Below, piece after piece: positions 25,904 through 34,299 of a DNA stretch of 64,000 nt. Below the pieces are notes generated by a model. It ran no database searches. It was not told where the DNA came from and was given only the letters and a program-made list of their open reading frames with translations. The DNA comes from Kitasatospora aureofaciens (GTDB lineage: Bacteria > Actinomycetota > Actinomycetes > Streptomycetales > Streptomycetaceae): contig JODU01000001.1 of assembly GCA_000720845.1 (NCBI GenBank), forward strand, positions 62,001-126,000, written 5' to 3'. Positions within the stretch are counted from its first letter, which is position 1. The number at the start of each line of letters is the position of its first letter. The translations under genes and the position numbers were made by a program.

Positions 25904-27328
25904 GTGACCGCGCCCCGCACCCCCCGCAAGGCCTTCGGAAGGCTGTCCCTCCCGGAGCGCACCTACCTCGCGGACGCGCTGCGCACCGAGACCGTCGGCG
26001 GCGTCCTGCTGCTCGTGGCCGCGATCGCCGCCCTGGTGTGGGCGAACATACCGGCGCTGCACGACAGCTACGAGAGCGTCGGCCACTTCCACTTCGGTCC
26101 CGCGGCGCTCGGTCTGAACCTGTCGGTCGCGCACTGGGCCGCCGACGGACTCCTGGCGATCTTCTTCTTCGTCGCCGGCATCGAACTCAAACGCGAACTC
26201 GTCGCCGGTGACCTGAAGGACCCCAAGGCCGCCGCCCTCCCGGTGGTGGCGGCGCTGTGCGGCATGGTCGTACCGGCCGTCGTCTACACCGTCACCAACA
26301 CCGCGGGCGGCGGCTCCCTGGCCGGCTGGGCCGTGCCGACGGCCACCGACATCGCCTTCGCGCTCGCCGTGCTCGCCGTCATCGGCACCTCGCTGCCGAG
26401 CGCCCTGCGCGCCTTCCTGCTGACGCTCGCCGTCGTCGACGACCTGTTCGCCATCCTGATCATCGCGGTCTTCTTCACCGACTCCCTGAACTTCGCCGCG
26501 CTCGGCGGCGCGGTCGTCGGCCTCGTCGTCTTCTGGCTGCTGCTGCGCAAGGGCGTACGCGGCTGGTACGTGTACGTCCCGCTCGGCCTGGTGATCTGGG
26601 CCCTGATGTACAACAGCGGCGTCCACGCCACCATCGCCGGCGTCGCGATGGGCCTGATGCTGCGCTGCCACCGGCGCGAGGGCGAGGACCACTCACCCGG
26701 CGAGCGCATCGAGCACCTGGTGCGCCCGCTGTCGGCGGGTCTGGCCGTTCCGCTGTTCGCGCTGTTCAGCGCGGGGGTGGCCATCTCCGGCGGGGCACTG
26801 GCGGACGTGTTCACCAAGCCCGAGACCCTCGGTGTCGTGCTCGGCCTCGTCGTCGGCAAGACGCTGGGCATCTTCTTCGGCACCTGGCTGACCTCGCGCT
26901 TCACCAGGGCCTCGCTCAGCGACGACCTCCAGTGGGCGGACGTGTTCGCGGTGGCGACCCTGGCCGGCATCGGGTTCACCGTCTCGCTGCTCATCGGCGA
27001 GCTGGCCTTCGAGGGCGACCAGGCGATGACCGACGAGGTCAAGGCCGCTGTACTGACCGGTTCGCTCGTCGCGGCGGCATTGGCGACGGTACTGCTGAAG
27101 ATACGGAACGCGAAGTACCGGGGGATGGTCGCGGAGGAGGAGCGCGACGACGACCTCAGTGGTGTACCGGACGTCTACGAGGAGGACGACCCCGCATACC
27201 ACCTGCGGGTGGCCGCCGTCTACGAGAGGAAGGCCGCCGAGCACCGCCGGATCGCCGAGGAGATGGAGTCGGCGCGGCTTGCCGAAGTGGCGGGCGGGGC
27301 AGGCGATGAGGACGACCGTCCGGCATGA
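25904..27328 (+). CDS. nhaA: Na+/H+ antiporter NhaA
   Basis: A 474-residue NhaA-family antiporter with about 12 membrane helices. The paired aspartates that bind Na+/H+ are in LAVVDDLFAI, and the unwound-helix motifs PTATDIAFAL and GIGFTVSLL are conserved. Unlike E. coli NhaA, it has a ~70-residue hydrophilic C-terminal tail rich in Glu, Arg and Ala, probably a regulatory helix. The start is GTG 25904, with GGAGG ten bases upstream. It exchanges protons for Na+ in alkaline or saline conditions. A DUF1469 membrane gene follows 64 bp downstream and may be co-transcribed. Confidence 0.95.
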   Translation: MTAPRTPRKAFGRLSLPERTYLADALRTETVGGVLLLVAAIAALVWANIPALHDSYESVGHFHFGPAALGLNLSVAHWAADGLLAIFFFVAGIELKRELVAGDLKDPKAAALPVVAALCGMVVPAVVYTVTNTAGGGSLAGWAVPTATDIAFALAVLAVIGTSLPSALRAFLLTLAVVDDLFAILIIAVFFTDSLNFAALGGAVVGLVVFWLLLRKGVRGWYVYVPLGLVIWALMYNSGVHATIAGVAMGLMLRCHRREGEDHSPGERIEHLVRPLSAGLAVPLFALFSAGVAISGGALADVFTKPETLGVVLGLVVGKTLGIFFGTWLTSRFTRASLSDDLQWADVFAVATLAGIGFTVSLLIGELAFEGDQAMTDEVKAAVLTGSLVAAALATVLLKIRNAKYRGMVAEEERDDDLSGVPDVYEEDDPAYHLRVAAVYERKAAEHRRIAEEMESARLAEVAGGAGDEDDRPA

Positions 27329-27392
27329 TCTGACGAGACGGTACAAAAGACGGAACCGTACTCAGATGAGCCAGCAGGAGAGGGAGACCGCG

Positions 27393-27881
27393 ATGAGCGC
27401 ACCCGACGGCAGCCCGGTCGGCACCGAACGCAGCATCGGCCAGCTGTTCGCCTCGGCGACCACCGAAATGTCGGCGCTCGTGCACGACGAAATCGCGCTG
27501 GCGAAGGCGCAGCTGAAGCAGGACGTCAAGCGTGGGGCGACGAGCGGTGGCGCGTTCTCCGCCGCGGGCCTGCTCCTGCTCTTCTCGCTGCCGATGCTGA
27601 GCTTCGCGCTGGCCTACGGGATCCGGACCTGGAGCGGCTGGAACATGGCCGTCTGCTTCCTGCTGTCCTTCGCCGCGAACGTGCTGGTCGCGGGTCTCCT
27701 CGCGCTGATCGGCATCGTCTTCGCGAAGAAGGCCAAGAAGGGCCGCGGCCCGCAGAAGGTCGCCGCCTCGGTGAAGCAGTCCGCGGGCGTGCTCCAGAAC
27801 GCCAAGCCGCACCCGCGCCCGGAACTGCCCGCGGACCGGTCCCCCGAAGCGATCGAGGCTGTGGCACGCTCGTCCTCATGA
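27393..27881 (+). CDS. DUF1469 (phage-holin superfamily III-like) membrane protein
   Basis: A 162-residue protein with an N-terminal amphipathic region (QLFASATTEMSALVHDEIAL), two membrane helices near residues 55-80 and 88-112, and a basic cytoplasmic tail. This layout is typical of the actinobacterial DUF1469 family; members are called holin-like but a lysis role is not established. ATG 27393 is preceded by GGAGAGGGAG, clearly better than the ATG at 27366, whose codons contain that site. It overlaps the following hydrolase by 4 bp (ATGA), so the two are co-translated. Confidence 0.85.
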   Translation: MSAPDGSPVGTERSIGQLFASATTEMSALVHDEIALAKAQLKQDVKRGATSGGAFSAAGLLLLFSLPMLSFALAYGIRTWSGWNMAVCFLLSFAANVLVAGLLALIGIVFAKKAKKGRGPQKVAASVKQSAGVLQNAKPHPRPELPADRSPEAIEAVARSSS

Positions 27882-28846
27882 CGGGCTCCACCACCCCTTC
27901 GGGGCACTTCTCCTCGGCGCAGCACCCCACGTCGGTCGTACGCCTCGGCATCCCGGGCGGGCCCGAGGTGACCCACCGGGACGTCGCGGCCAACGGCGCC
28001 CGCTTCCACATCGCCGAGCTGGGTGACGGGCCGCTGGTGCTGCTGCTGCACGGCTTCCCGCAGTTCTGGTGGACCTGGCGGCACCAGCTGGTGGCGCTCG
28101 CCGACGCCGGTTTCCGCGCGGTCGCCATGGACCTGCGCGGTGTCGGCGGCAGCGACCGCACCCCGCGCGGCTACGATCCCGCGGGCCTCGCCCTCGACAT
28201 CACCGGCGTGATCCGCTCCCTCGGCGAGCCGGACGCCGCGCTGGTCGGTCACGACCTCGGCGGCTACCTGGCCTGGACGGCCGCCGCGATGCGGCCCAAG
28301 CTCGTCCGGCGGCTCGCGGTGTCCTCGATGCCGCACCCCCGGCGCTGGCGCTCGGCCATGCTCGGGGACGTCCGCCAGAGCCGGGCGGGTTCGTACATCT
28401 GGGGCTTCCAGCGCCCCTGGGTGCCGGAGCGTCAACTGACCGCGGACGACGGCGCGCTGGTAGGCCGGCTGCTCCACGACTGGTCCGGACCGCGACTGCT
28501 GGAGGACGAGGCGGTGACGGCGTACCGCCGCGCCATGTGCATCCCCTCCACGGCGCACTGCTCGGTCGAGCCGTACCGCTGGCTGGTGCGGTCCCTGGCC
28601 CGTCCGGACGGCGTCCAGTTCTACCGCCGGATGAAGCGGCCGGTGCGCGTGCCGACCCTGCACCTGCACGGTTCCCTCGACCCCGTGATGCGGACGCGGA
28701 GCGCCGCAGGGTCGGGGGAGTACGTCGAAGCGCCGTACCGCTGGCGGCTGTTCGACGGGCTCGGGCACTTCCCGCACGAAGAGGACCCGGTCGCGTTCTC
28801 GACCGAACTGATCAACTGGCTCAAGGACCCGGAACCCGATCGGTGA
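27878..28846 (+). CDS. Alpha/beta hydrolase, epoxide-hydrolase-like
   Basis: A 322-residue alpha/beta-fold enzyme. The nucleophile elbow reads GHDLGG, with Asp instead of Ser, as in epoxide hydrolases and haloalkane dehalogenases. The oxyanion motif HGFPQFWWTWRHQ and the late His (GLGHFPHEEDP) complete the active site; the acid lies near GSLDPV. The cap region contains the usual Tyr-rich stretch (SYIWGFQRPW). The start ATG overlaps the DUF1469 gene stop. Just after the stop is a GATCGGTGA repeat array that can fold into a hairpin, possibly the operon terminator. Substrate unknown. Confidence 0.9.
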   Translation: MTGSTTPSGHFSSAQHPTSVVRLGIPGGPEVTHRDVAANGARFHIAELGDGPLVLLLHGFPQFWWTWRHQLVALADAGFRAVAMDLRGVGGSDRTPRGYDPAGLALDITGVIRSLGEPDAALVGHDLGGYLAWTAAAMRPKLVRRLAVSSMPHPRRWRSAMLGDVRQSRAGSYIWGFQRPWVPERQLTADDGALVGRLLHDWSGPRLLEDEAVTAYRRAMCIPSTAHCSVEPYRWLVRSLARPDGVQFYRRMKRPVRVPTLHLHGSLDPVMRTRSAAGSGEYVEAPYRWRLFDGLGHFPHEEDPVAFSTELINWLKDPEPDR

Positions 28847-28900
28847 CCGTTCGGTGAGCGATCGGTGAGCGATCGGTGACCGAACGGACGCGCCCGGTAT
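28847..28900. repeat. GATCGGTGA-type repeats able to form a hairpin
   Basis: CGGTGAGCGATCGGTGA-type units repeat four to five times directly after the hydrolase stop. CCGTTCGGT and ACCGAACGG at the two ends pair, so the array may act as a terminator. Otherwise this is a short simple repeat. Confidence 0.45.
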
Positions 28901-29006
28901 CCGAACCGGAACGCTTGTCCTATGAACGGCCACTTGCCCGGCGCATAGGCCAATTGAGGGCTCCGGGCACGGTTATCGACCATGAGGCGGGGGCACACGT
29001 CCGGTT

Positions 29007-29192
29007 ATGGGCTGGACGCACGACTACAGTGACGTAGCACGCGACGGCCGCTCCACGAGCGGCGTGAGCAGCACCCACCGACGCGGCGGCACCCCGCAAC
29101 TCGCGGGTGCGGACCTTCGAGTGGGCATTCCGCGCATTCTGCGCCGCCGGGCCCGCTGGGTCTCCGTACGCCTGCGCCATCCGCGGACCTGA
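29007..29192 (+). CDS. Possible small basic protein
   Basis: A 61-codon frame in the 420-bp gap between the hydrolase and the serine protease. The product is Arg-rich (17 of 61) and lacks membrane segments or known motifs. Third-position G+C is high but not fully Streptomyces-like, and the ribosome-binding site is weak (GGGGG too far upstream), so it may be spurious. It is the only plausible gene in this gap; the rest of the gap shows repeats at the left and nothing recognisable elsewhere. Convergent with the serine protease gene. Confidence 0.3.
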   Translation: MGWTHDYSDVARDGRSTSGVSSTHRRGGTPQLAGADLRVGIPRILRRRARWVSVRLRHPRT

Positions 29193-29267
29193 GACACACC
29201 GCCCCGACTCTCCGACGCCTCCCGCGCACGGGCCTGCCCGCACACAGGCCTGCCCGGATGCGGGCCT

Positions 29268-30473
29268 CTAGAGCGCGCAGCTGTCGCTGTCCACCTGCTG
29301 GCTGGCGGTGCGGCCCTTGCTGATGTCCTCGCGGATCTCGTCCGCGGTGAGCGCGTAGCCGGTGTCGGGGTCGTCCAGGGACTTGGCGAAGACCACGCCG
29401 TACACCTCGCCCTGCGGCGTCAGCAGCGGTCCGCCGGAGTTGCCCTGACGGACGGTCGCGTACAGCGAGTAGACGTCTCGGCGGACGGTGTCGCGGTGGT
29501 AGATGTCCGGTCCGTTGGCCGAGATGCGCCCGCGCACCCGCGCGGCACGGACGTCGTACGCCCCGTTCTCCGGGAAGCCCGCGACGATGGCGCCGTCGTC
29601 GCGCTGCGCGTCCTCGTCCTCGTCCGTGAACCGCAGCGCGGGCGCGTCCAGTTCCGGCACGTCCAGTACGGCGATGTCGCGCTGCCAGTCGTAGAGGACC
29701 ACGGTCGCGTCGTACTTCCGGCCCTCGCCGCCTATCTGCACCGTGGGCTCGTCGACGCCGCCCACGACGTGGGCGTTGGTCATGACGCGGCGGTCGGAGA
29801 AGACGAAACCGGTGCCTTCGAGGACCTTGCCGCAGTCGGGGGCGGTGCCCATGACCTTGACGATGGAACGCTTGGCGGTGACGGCGACCGGGCTGCCCGA
29901 CAGCGCCGGGTCGGGGGCCTGCACCGGGGGGATCGACTCGTCGGAGAACGGGCTGAAGACCTGCGGGAAGCCGTTCTCCGCGAGGACCGAGGTGAAGCTG
30001 TCGAACCAGTTCTCGGCCCCGGCGGGCAGCACCTCCTGCACCCCGGCCAGCAGCGTGGACTGCCGTACCTCCTTGCCGACCGTCGGCATCGTGGTCCGGG
30101 CGAGGGCGGAGCCCAGCAGCCAGGCCACCAGCAGCATGGCGAGGACGTTGACCAGGGCACCGCCGGTCGCGTCCAGGGCGCGGGCCGGGGACCACGTGAT
30201 GTAGCGGCGCAGCTTGTTGCCCAGATGGGTCGTCAGGGCCTGGCCGACGGAGGCGCACACGATGACGATGACGACCGCGACGACGGCGGCGGTCGTGCTC
30301 ACCTCCGCGTTGTCCGTCAGCGCGTCCCAGATCACCGGCAGCAGGTAGACGGCGACGAGTCCGCCGCCGAGGAAGCCGATCACCGACAGGATGCCGACGA
30401 CGAACCCCTGGCGGAAGCCGACGATCGCGAACCAGACGGCGGCCAGCAGCAACAGGATGTCCAGCACGTTCAC
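29268..30473 (-). CDS. MarP-like membrane serine protease (CvpA domain plus trypsin-like domain)
   Basis: A 401-residue protein. Four membrane helices of a CvpA (colicin V production) domain occupy residues ~1-125; a periplasmic-side trypsin-like protease follows. The catalytic triad is visible: His in MTNAHVV, Asp in QRDIAVLDV and Ser in RQGNSGGPL. This architecture is that of Mycobacterium tuberculosis MarP, which protects against acid and oxidative stress by cleaving a cell-wall hydrolase. Two extracytoplasmic cysteines (APDCGKV and SDSCAL) may form a disulphide. The start is GTG 30473. It follows the Nudix gene by 45 bp in the same direction. Confidence 0.92.
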   Translation of the reverse strand: MNVLDILLLLAAVWFAIVGFRQGFVVGILSVIGFLGGGLVAVYLLPVIWDALTDNAEVSTTAAVVAVVIVIVCASVGQALTTHLGNKLRRYITWSPARALDATGGALVNVLAMLLVAWLLGSALARTTMPTVGKEVRQSTLLAGVQEVLPAGAENWFDSFTSVLAENGFPQVFSPFSDESIPPVQAPDPALSGSPVAVTAKRSIVKVMGTAPDCGKVLEGTGFVFSDRRVMTNAHVVGGVDEPTVQIGGEGRKYDATVVLYDWQRDIAVLDVPELDAPALRFTDEDEDAQRDDGAIVAGFPENGAYDVRAARVRGRISANGPDIYHRDTVRRDVYSLYATVRQGNSGGPLLTPQGEVYGVVFAKSLDDPDTGYALTADEIREDISKGRTASQQVDSDSCAL

Positions 30474-30518
30474 CGATTCAGGCCTCGTCTTGTCGTCTGC
30501 GGTACGCAGGCCACCCTG

Positions 30519-31262
30519 TCATGCGCGCCAGTCCAGCGGGACCTGCTTCTCCCGGTCCCAGGGCCGCTCCCAGCCCGCGAAGTGCAGCAACCGGTCGATG
30601 ATGCCGGCGGTGAAGCCCCAGACGAGCGCCGATTCGACCAGGAATGCCGGGCCTCGGTGACCGCTGGGGTGGATGGTCGTCACCCGGTTGGCGGGGTCCG
30701 TGAGATCCGCCACGGGGACCGTGAAGACGCGCGCGGTCTCGGCCGGGTCGACGACACCGACCGGGGTGGGCTCGCGCCACCAGGCCAGCACCGGGGTTAC
30801 GACGAAGCCGCTCACCGGGATGTAGAGCTTGGGCAGGGCCCCGAAGAGCTGGACGCCCGCCGGGTCGAGTCCGGTCTCCTCCTCGGCCTCGCGCAGGGCG
30901 GCCCGCAACGGACCGTCACCGCGCGGATCACCGTCCTCGGGGTCGAGGGCGCCGCCCGGGAAGGCGGGCTGGCCGGGGTGGGAGCGCAGGGAGCCGGCCC
31001 GCTCCATGAGCAGCAGCTCCGGGCCACGGCCCGCCTCCTTGCCGCCCTCGCCCGCGCGCGTGCCGTCGCCGAAGAGGATCAGGACGGCGGACTGGCGCCC
31101 GGCGCCGTCCGCCGGCGGCAGGAAGCGGCTGAGCTGGGTGGGCCGGACCGTCTCGACGGCCCGCACCACCGGGTCCAGCCAGTCGGGCAGACCCTCCTTG
31201 CTGAGCATCGCGCCCCGAGTGCGGTCCCTCGCGGGGCCCTGCGTGTCGCTCGCCCGTGTCAT
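30519..31262 (-). CDS. Nudix hydrolase of the CoA-pyrophosphatase type
   Basis: A 247-residue Nudix protein. The Nudix box spans GGALDPEDGDPRGDGPLR and AALREAEEETGLD, fitting GX5EX7REUXEEXGU with a lengthened first loop; the CoA-type extension PGQPAFPGG precedes it. Such enzymes hydrolyse the pyrophosphate of CoA or its oxidised forms. I chose ATG 31262 because GGGGG lies 6 nt upstream; a GTG two codons earlier is in frame. It lies between the endonuclease III gene (52 bp upstream) and the serine protease (45 bp downstream), likely one operon. Confidence 0.85.
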   Translation of the reverse strand: MTRASDTQGPARDRTRGAMLSKEGLPDWLDPVVRAVETVRPTQLSRFLPPADGAGRQSAVLILFGDGTRAGEGGKEAGRGPELLLMERAGSLRSHPGQPAFPGGALDPEDGDPRGDGPLRAALREAEEETGLDPAGVQLFGALPKLYIPVSGFVVTPVLAWWREPTPVGVVDPAETARVFTVPVADLTDPANRVTTIHPSGHRGPAFLVESALVWGFTAGIIDRLLHFAGWERPWDREKQVPLDWRA

Positions 31263-31314
31263 CTCCACCCCCGTCCTGCCGTTTCCAACGCCCGACGCCC
31301 CCGTGATCGTTCCG

Positions 31315-32511
31315 TCACCCGGCCCCCAGCGGCGGTGCCGGCTTCCCGCCCGCGTCCAGGTACGCCTGCGGGGGCTTCAGCCGCTGCCCCGGGAAGCCGC
31401 CCTTCTCGTACTTCAGCAGCTTCTTCGCCTTCTCCGGGTCCGTCTCGCCCTCGCCGTACGCCGGGCACAGCGGGGCGATGGGGCAGGCGCCGCAGGCGGG
31501 CTTGCGGGCGTGGCAGATGCGGCGGCCGTGCCAGATCACGTGGTGGGAGAGGTCGGTCCAGTCGCTCTTCGGGAAGAGCGCGCCGACGGCGGCCTCGATC
31601 TTGTCCGGGTCGGTCTCCTCGGTCCACCGCCAGCGGCGCACCAGGCGCTGGAAGTGCGTGTCCACGGTGATGCCGGGGCGGCCGAAGGCGTTGCCGAGCA
31701 CGACGAAGGCGGTCTTGCGGCCGACGCCTGGCAGCTTGACGAGGTCTTCGAGGCGGCCGGGGACCTCGCCGCCGAAGTCCTCCGTCAGGGCCTTGGACAG
31801 CCCTATGACCGACTTGGTCTTGGCCCGGAAGAAGCCGGTCGGGCGCAGGATCTCCTCGACCTCCTCGGGGACGGCCGCGGCCAGATCCTCGGGGGTGGGG
31901 TACTTGGCGAAGAGGGCGGGCGTCGTCTGGTTGACCCTGAGGTCGGTGGTCTGGGCGGACAGCACCGTGGCCACGACCAGCTGGAACGGGTTCTCGAAGT
32001 CCAGCTCCGGGTGGGCGTACGGGTAGACCTCGGCGAGCTCGCGGTCGATACGGCGGGCGCGGCGGACCAGCGCGGTGCGCGACTCGCCGCGCGGCGGCTT
32101 CGGGGCGACGGTCTTCGCCGGGGCGACGCCCTTGACGGCGGCGGTGGCCTTCTTCGGGGCGACGGCGGGCTTCTTGGCGGGCGCCTGCCTCTTGAGGGGC
32201 GCGGCCTTCTTGGCGGCGCCCGCCTTCTTGGCCGCAGGGGTCTTCTTGGCCGCGGACGTCTTCCTGGCTGCTGGAGGCTCCCCGCTCGCGGCGGACTTCC
32301 CGGCCGCGGGGGCCTTCTTGCTCGCAGAGGTCTCCCCGCTCGCGGCGCTCTTCACACTCGCGGCGGACTCCTTGCTCGCGGCGCTCTTCTTCACGGCACC
32401 CTTCTCCGCAGTCACCCTCTTGGCAGGTACTACCTTCTTCGTCGCTTTCGCCGGTTTCCTACCGCCATCGGGACCCTGTTCGCCCACAGCGGAATCGCGA
32501 CGTACACCCAC
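31315..32511 (-). CDS. nth: Endonuclease III with long Lys/Ala-rich N-terminal tail
   Basis: A 398-residue DNA glycosylase/AP lyase that removes oxidised pyrimidines. The catalytic domain starts near residue 143: helix-hairpin-helix LPGVGRKTA with the catalytic Lys, TVDTHFQR with the catalytic Asp, and the FeS-cluster ligands CHARKPACGACPIAPLC. The N-terminal ~140 residues are a Lys/Ala/Ser/Pro-rich tail with repeats of the type SAASKE and PAKK, as in histone H1 or the tail of HupS, and probably raise DNA affinity. The frame start is GTG 32511; downstream GTGs could give a shorter tail. It is divergent from crp. Confidence 0.92.
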   Translation of the reverse strand: MGVRRDSAVGEQGPDGGRKPAKATKKVVPAKRVTAEKGAVKKSAASKESAASVKSAASGETSASKKAPAAGKSAASGEPPAARKTSAAKKTPAAKKAGAAKKAAPLKRQAPAKKPAVAPKKATAAVKGVAPAKTVAPKPPRGESRTALVRRARRIDRELAEVYPYAHPELDFENPFQLVVATVLSAQTTDLRVNQTTPALFAKYPTPEDLAAAVPEEVEEILRPTGFFRAKTKSVIGLSKALTEDFGGEVPGRLEDLVKLPGVGRKTAFVVLGNAFGRPGITVDTHFQRLVRRWRWTEETDPDKIEAAVGALFPKSDWTDLSHHVIWHGRRICHARKPACGACPIAPLCPAYGEGETDPEKAKKLLKYEKGGFPGQRLKPPQAYLDAGGKPAPPLGAG

Positions 32512-32763
32512 CCGCGCAGCCCCCTAGGCCTGTGCTCTCACCGGCGATTTGGACACCCGGCCAGCCTACGGCCCGGCACCGACATCCGCCCCGGACCTCG
32601 AAGATCGGCGTCCAATTGGACCCCTGCCGCGTACCCCGGGACATCAGTGCGGCATCCTTGTGACAGATCACACTGTTTGGACTGTCCGGCAAAATGGGCA
32701 CCACGGACCCCTGGTACACCGGGGGAACAAGATCCTCTGAGCCGGTCGACAAGGAGAGAACTC

Positions 32764-33438
32764 GTGGACGACGTTCTGCGGCGCAACCCGCTCTTCGCGG
32801 CGCTCGACGACGAGCAATCCGCGGAGCTCCGCGCCTCCATGAGTGAGGTGACCCTCGCCCGCGGCGACACCCTGTTCCACGAGGGGGACCCCGGAGACCG
32901 CCTCTACGTGGTCACGGAAGGCAAGGTCAAGCTCCACCGCACGTCCCCCGACGGGCGCGAGAACATGCTGGCCGTCGTCGGCCCCAGCGAGCTGATCGGC
33001 GAGCTGTCGCTCTTCGACCCGGGCCCGCGCACGGCGACCGGCACCGCGCTGACCGAGGTCAAGCTCCTCGCCCTCGGCCACGGCGACCTCCAGCCCTGGC
33101 TGAACGTCCGGCCCGAGGTGGCCACCGCGCTGCTGCGCGCCGTCGCGCGCCGCCTGCGCAAGACCAACGACGCCATGTCCGACCTGGTCTTCTCGGACGT
33201 CCCCGGCCGCGTCGCCCGCGCCCTGCTGGACCTGTCCCGCCGCTTCGGCGTGCAGTCCGAGGAGGGCATCCACGTGGTGCACGACCTGACGCAGGAGGAG
33301 CTGGCCCAGCTGGTCGGCGCGTCCCGCGAGACGGTCAACAAGGCCCTCGCCGACTTCGCCCAGCGCGGCTGGCTCCGCCTGGAGGCCCGCGCGGTGATCC
33401 TGCTGGACGTGGAGCGGCTGGCCAAGCGCTCCCGCTGA
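32764..33438 (+). CDS. crp: cAMP receptor protein Crp
   Basis: A 224-residue Crp/Fnr-family regulator. The N-terminal cyclic-nucleotide domain has the cAMP pocket IGELSLFDPGPRTATGTA, and the C-terminal helix-turn-helix has the recognition helix GASRETVNKALADF. Length and sequence match Streptomyces Crp, which controls germination, development and antibiotic clusters. The start is GTG 32764, with AAGGAGAGAACTC immediately upstream; longer frames exist but lack such a site. The 252-bp gap to the divergent nth gene holds the promoters of both. Confidence 0.96.
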   Translation: MDDVLRRNPLFAALDDEQSAELRASMSEVTLARGDTLFHEGDPGDRLYVVTEGKVKLHRTSPDGRENMLAVVGPSELIGELSLFDPGPRTATGTALTEVKLLALGHGDLQPWLNVRPEVATALLRAVARRLRKTNDAMSDLVFSDVPGRVARALLDLSRRFGVQSEEGIHVVHDLTQEELAQLVGASRETVNKALADFAQRGWLRLEARAVILLDVERLAKRSR

Positions 33439-33456
33439 CCCACTGCCCTCCGGGGC

Positions 33457-34299
33457 CTACTCGGGCAGCTGGATGAGCCCGTGCTCGCCCAGGTACTCCA
33501 GCTGCGCCCGCACCGACAGCTCCGCCGCCGGCCACAGGGAGCGGTCGACGTCCGCGTACACCTGGGCGACGACCTCGCCCGGCGTGCGGTGCCCGTCCTC
33601 CACCGCCGTCTCGACCTGGGCGAGGCGGTGGGCGCGATGGGCGAGGTAGTACTCCACGGCGCCCTGGGCGTCCTCCAGGACGGGCCCGTGCCCCGGGAGC
33701 ACCGTGTGCACCCCGTCGTCGGCCGTGAGCGACCTGAGCCTGCGCAGCGAGTCCAGGTAGTCACCGAGACGGCCGTCGGGGTGGGCCACCACCGTCGTAC
33801 CGCGGCCCAGGACGGTGTCGCCCGTCAGGACCGCCCGGTCGGCCGGGAGATGGAAGCACAGGGAGTCCGCCGTGTGCCCCGGGGTCGCCACCACCCTCAG
33901 CTCCAGGCCGCCGACCCCGATCACGTCACCGGCGGCCAGACCTTCGTCGCCCAGCCGCAGGGCCGGGTCCAGTGCCCTTACGTTCGTGCGGGTCAGCTCG
34001 GCGAAGCGTGCCGCGCCCTCCGCGTGGTCCGGGTGACCGTGCGTCAGGAGCGTCAGCGCGACCCGCTTGCCGGCCCGCTCGGCCGTGTCCACGACGTGCC
34101 GCAGGTGGGCGTCGTCCATTGGGCCAGGGTCCACGACGACGGCCAGGTCGGAGTCGGGTTCGGCGAGGATCCAGGTGTTCGTGCCGTCCAGGGTCATCGC
34201 CGAGGCGTTGGGTGCCAGGACGTTCACCGCGCGCGCGGTGGCCGGGCCCGACAGGACACCCCCACGCGGTTGTCCGGGCAGTGCAGTCGCGTCCGTCAT
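33457..34299 (-). CDS. Metallo-beta-lactamase-fold hydrolase
   Basis: A 280-residue MBL-fold protein. The metal motif is THGHPDHAEG, with the further ligands His in TPGHTADS, Asp in LTGDTVLG and His in LPGHGPV; a C-terminal winged-helix-like region follows, as in LACTB2-type proteins. These enzymes often act on RNA or thioesters; the substrate here is unknown. ATG 34299 overlaps the stop of the upstream Nudix gene (ATGA), so the pair is co-translated. Its stop is 18 bp from the convergent crp stop. Confidence 0.9.
   Translation of the reverse strand: MTDATALPGQPRGGVLSGPATARAVNVLAPNASAMTLDGTNTWILAEPDSDLAVVVDPGPMDDAHLRHVVDTAERAGKRVALTLLTHGHPDHAEGAARFAELTRTNVRALDPALRLGDEGLAAGDVIGVGGLELRVVATPGHTADSLCFHLPADRAVLTGDTVLGRGTTVVAHPDGRLGDYLDSLRRLRSLTADDGVHTVLPGHGPVLEDAQGAVEYYLAHRAHRLAQVETAVEDGHRTPGEVVAQVYADVDRSLWPAAELSVRAQLEYLGEHGLIQLPE

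Noticed and set aside
27393..27881. Prophage evidence from the holin-like protein
   Set aside because: DUF1469 proteins are common chromosomal genes in Streptomyces, and no other phage genes are nearby.
29268..31262. Toxin or colicin function for the CvpA-domain protein
   Set aside because: CvpA is only the membrane part; the protein carries a complete trypsin-like triad and matches MarP-type proteases.
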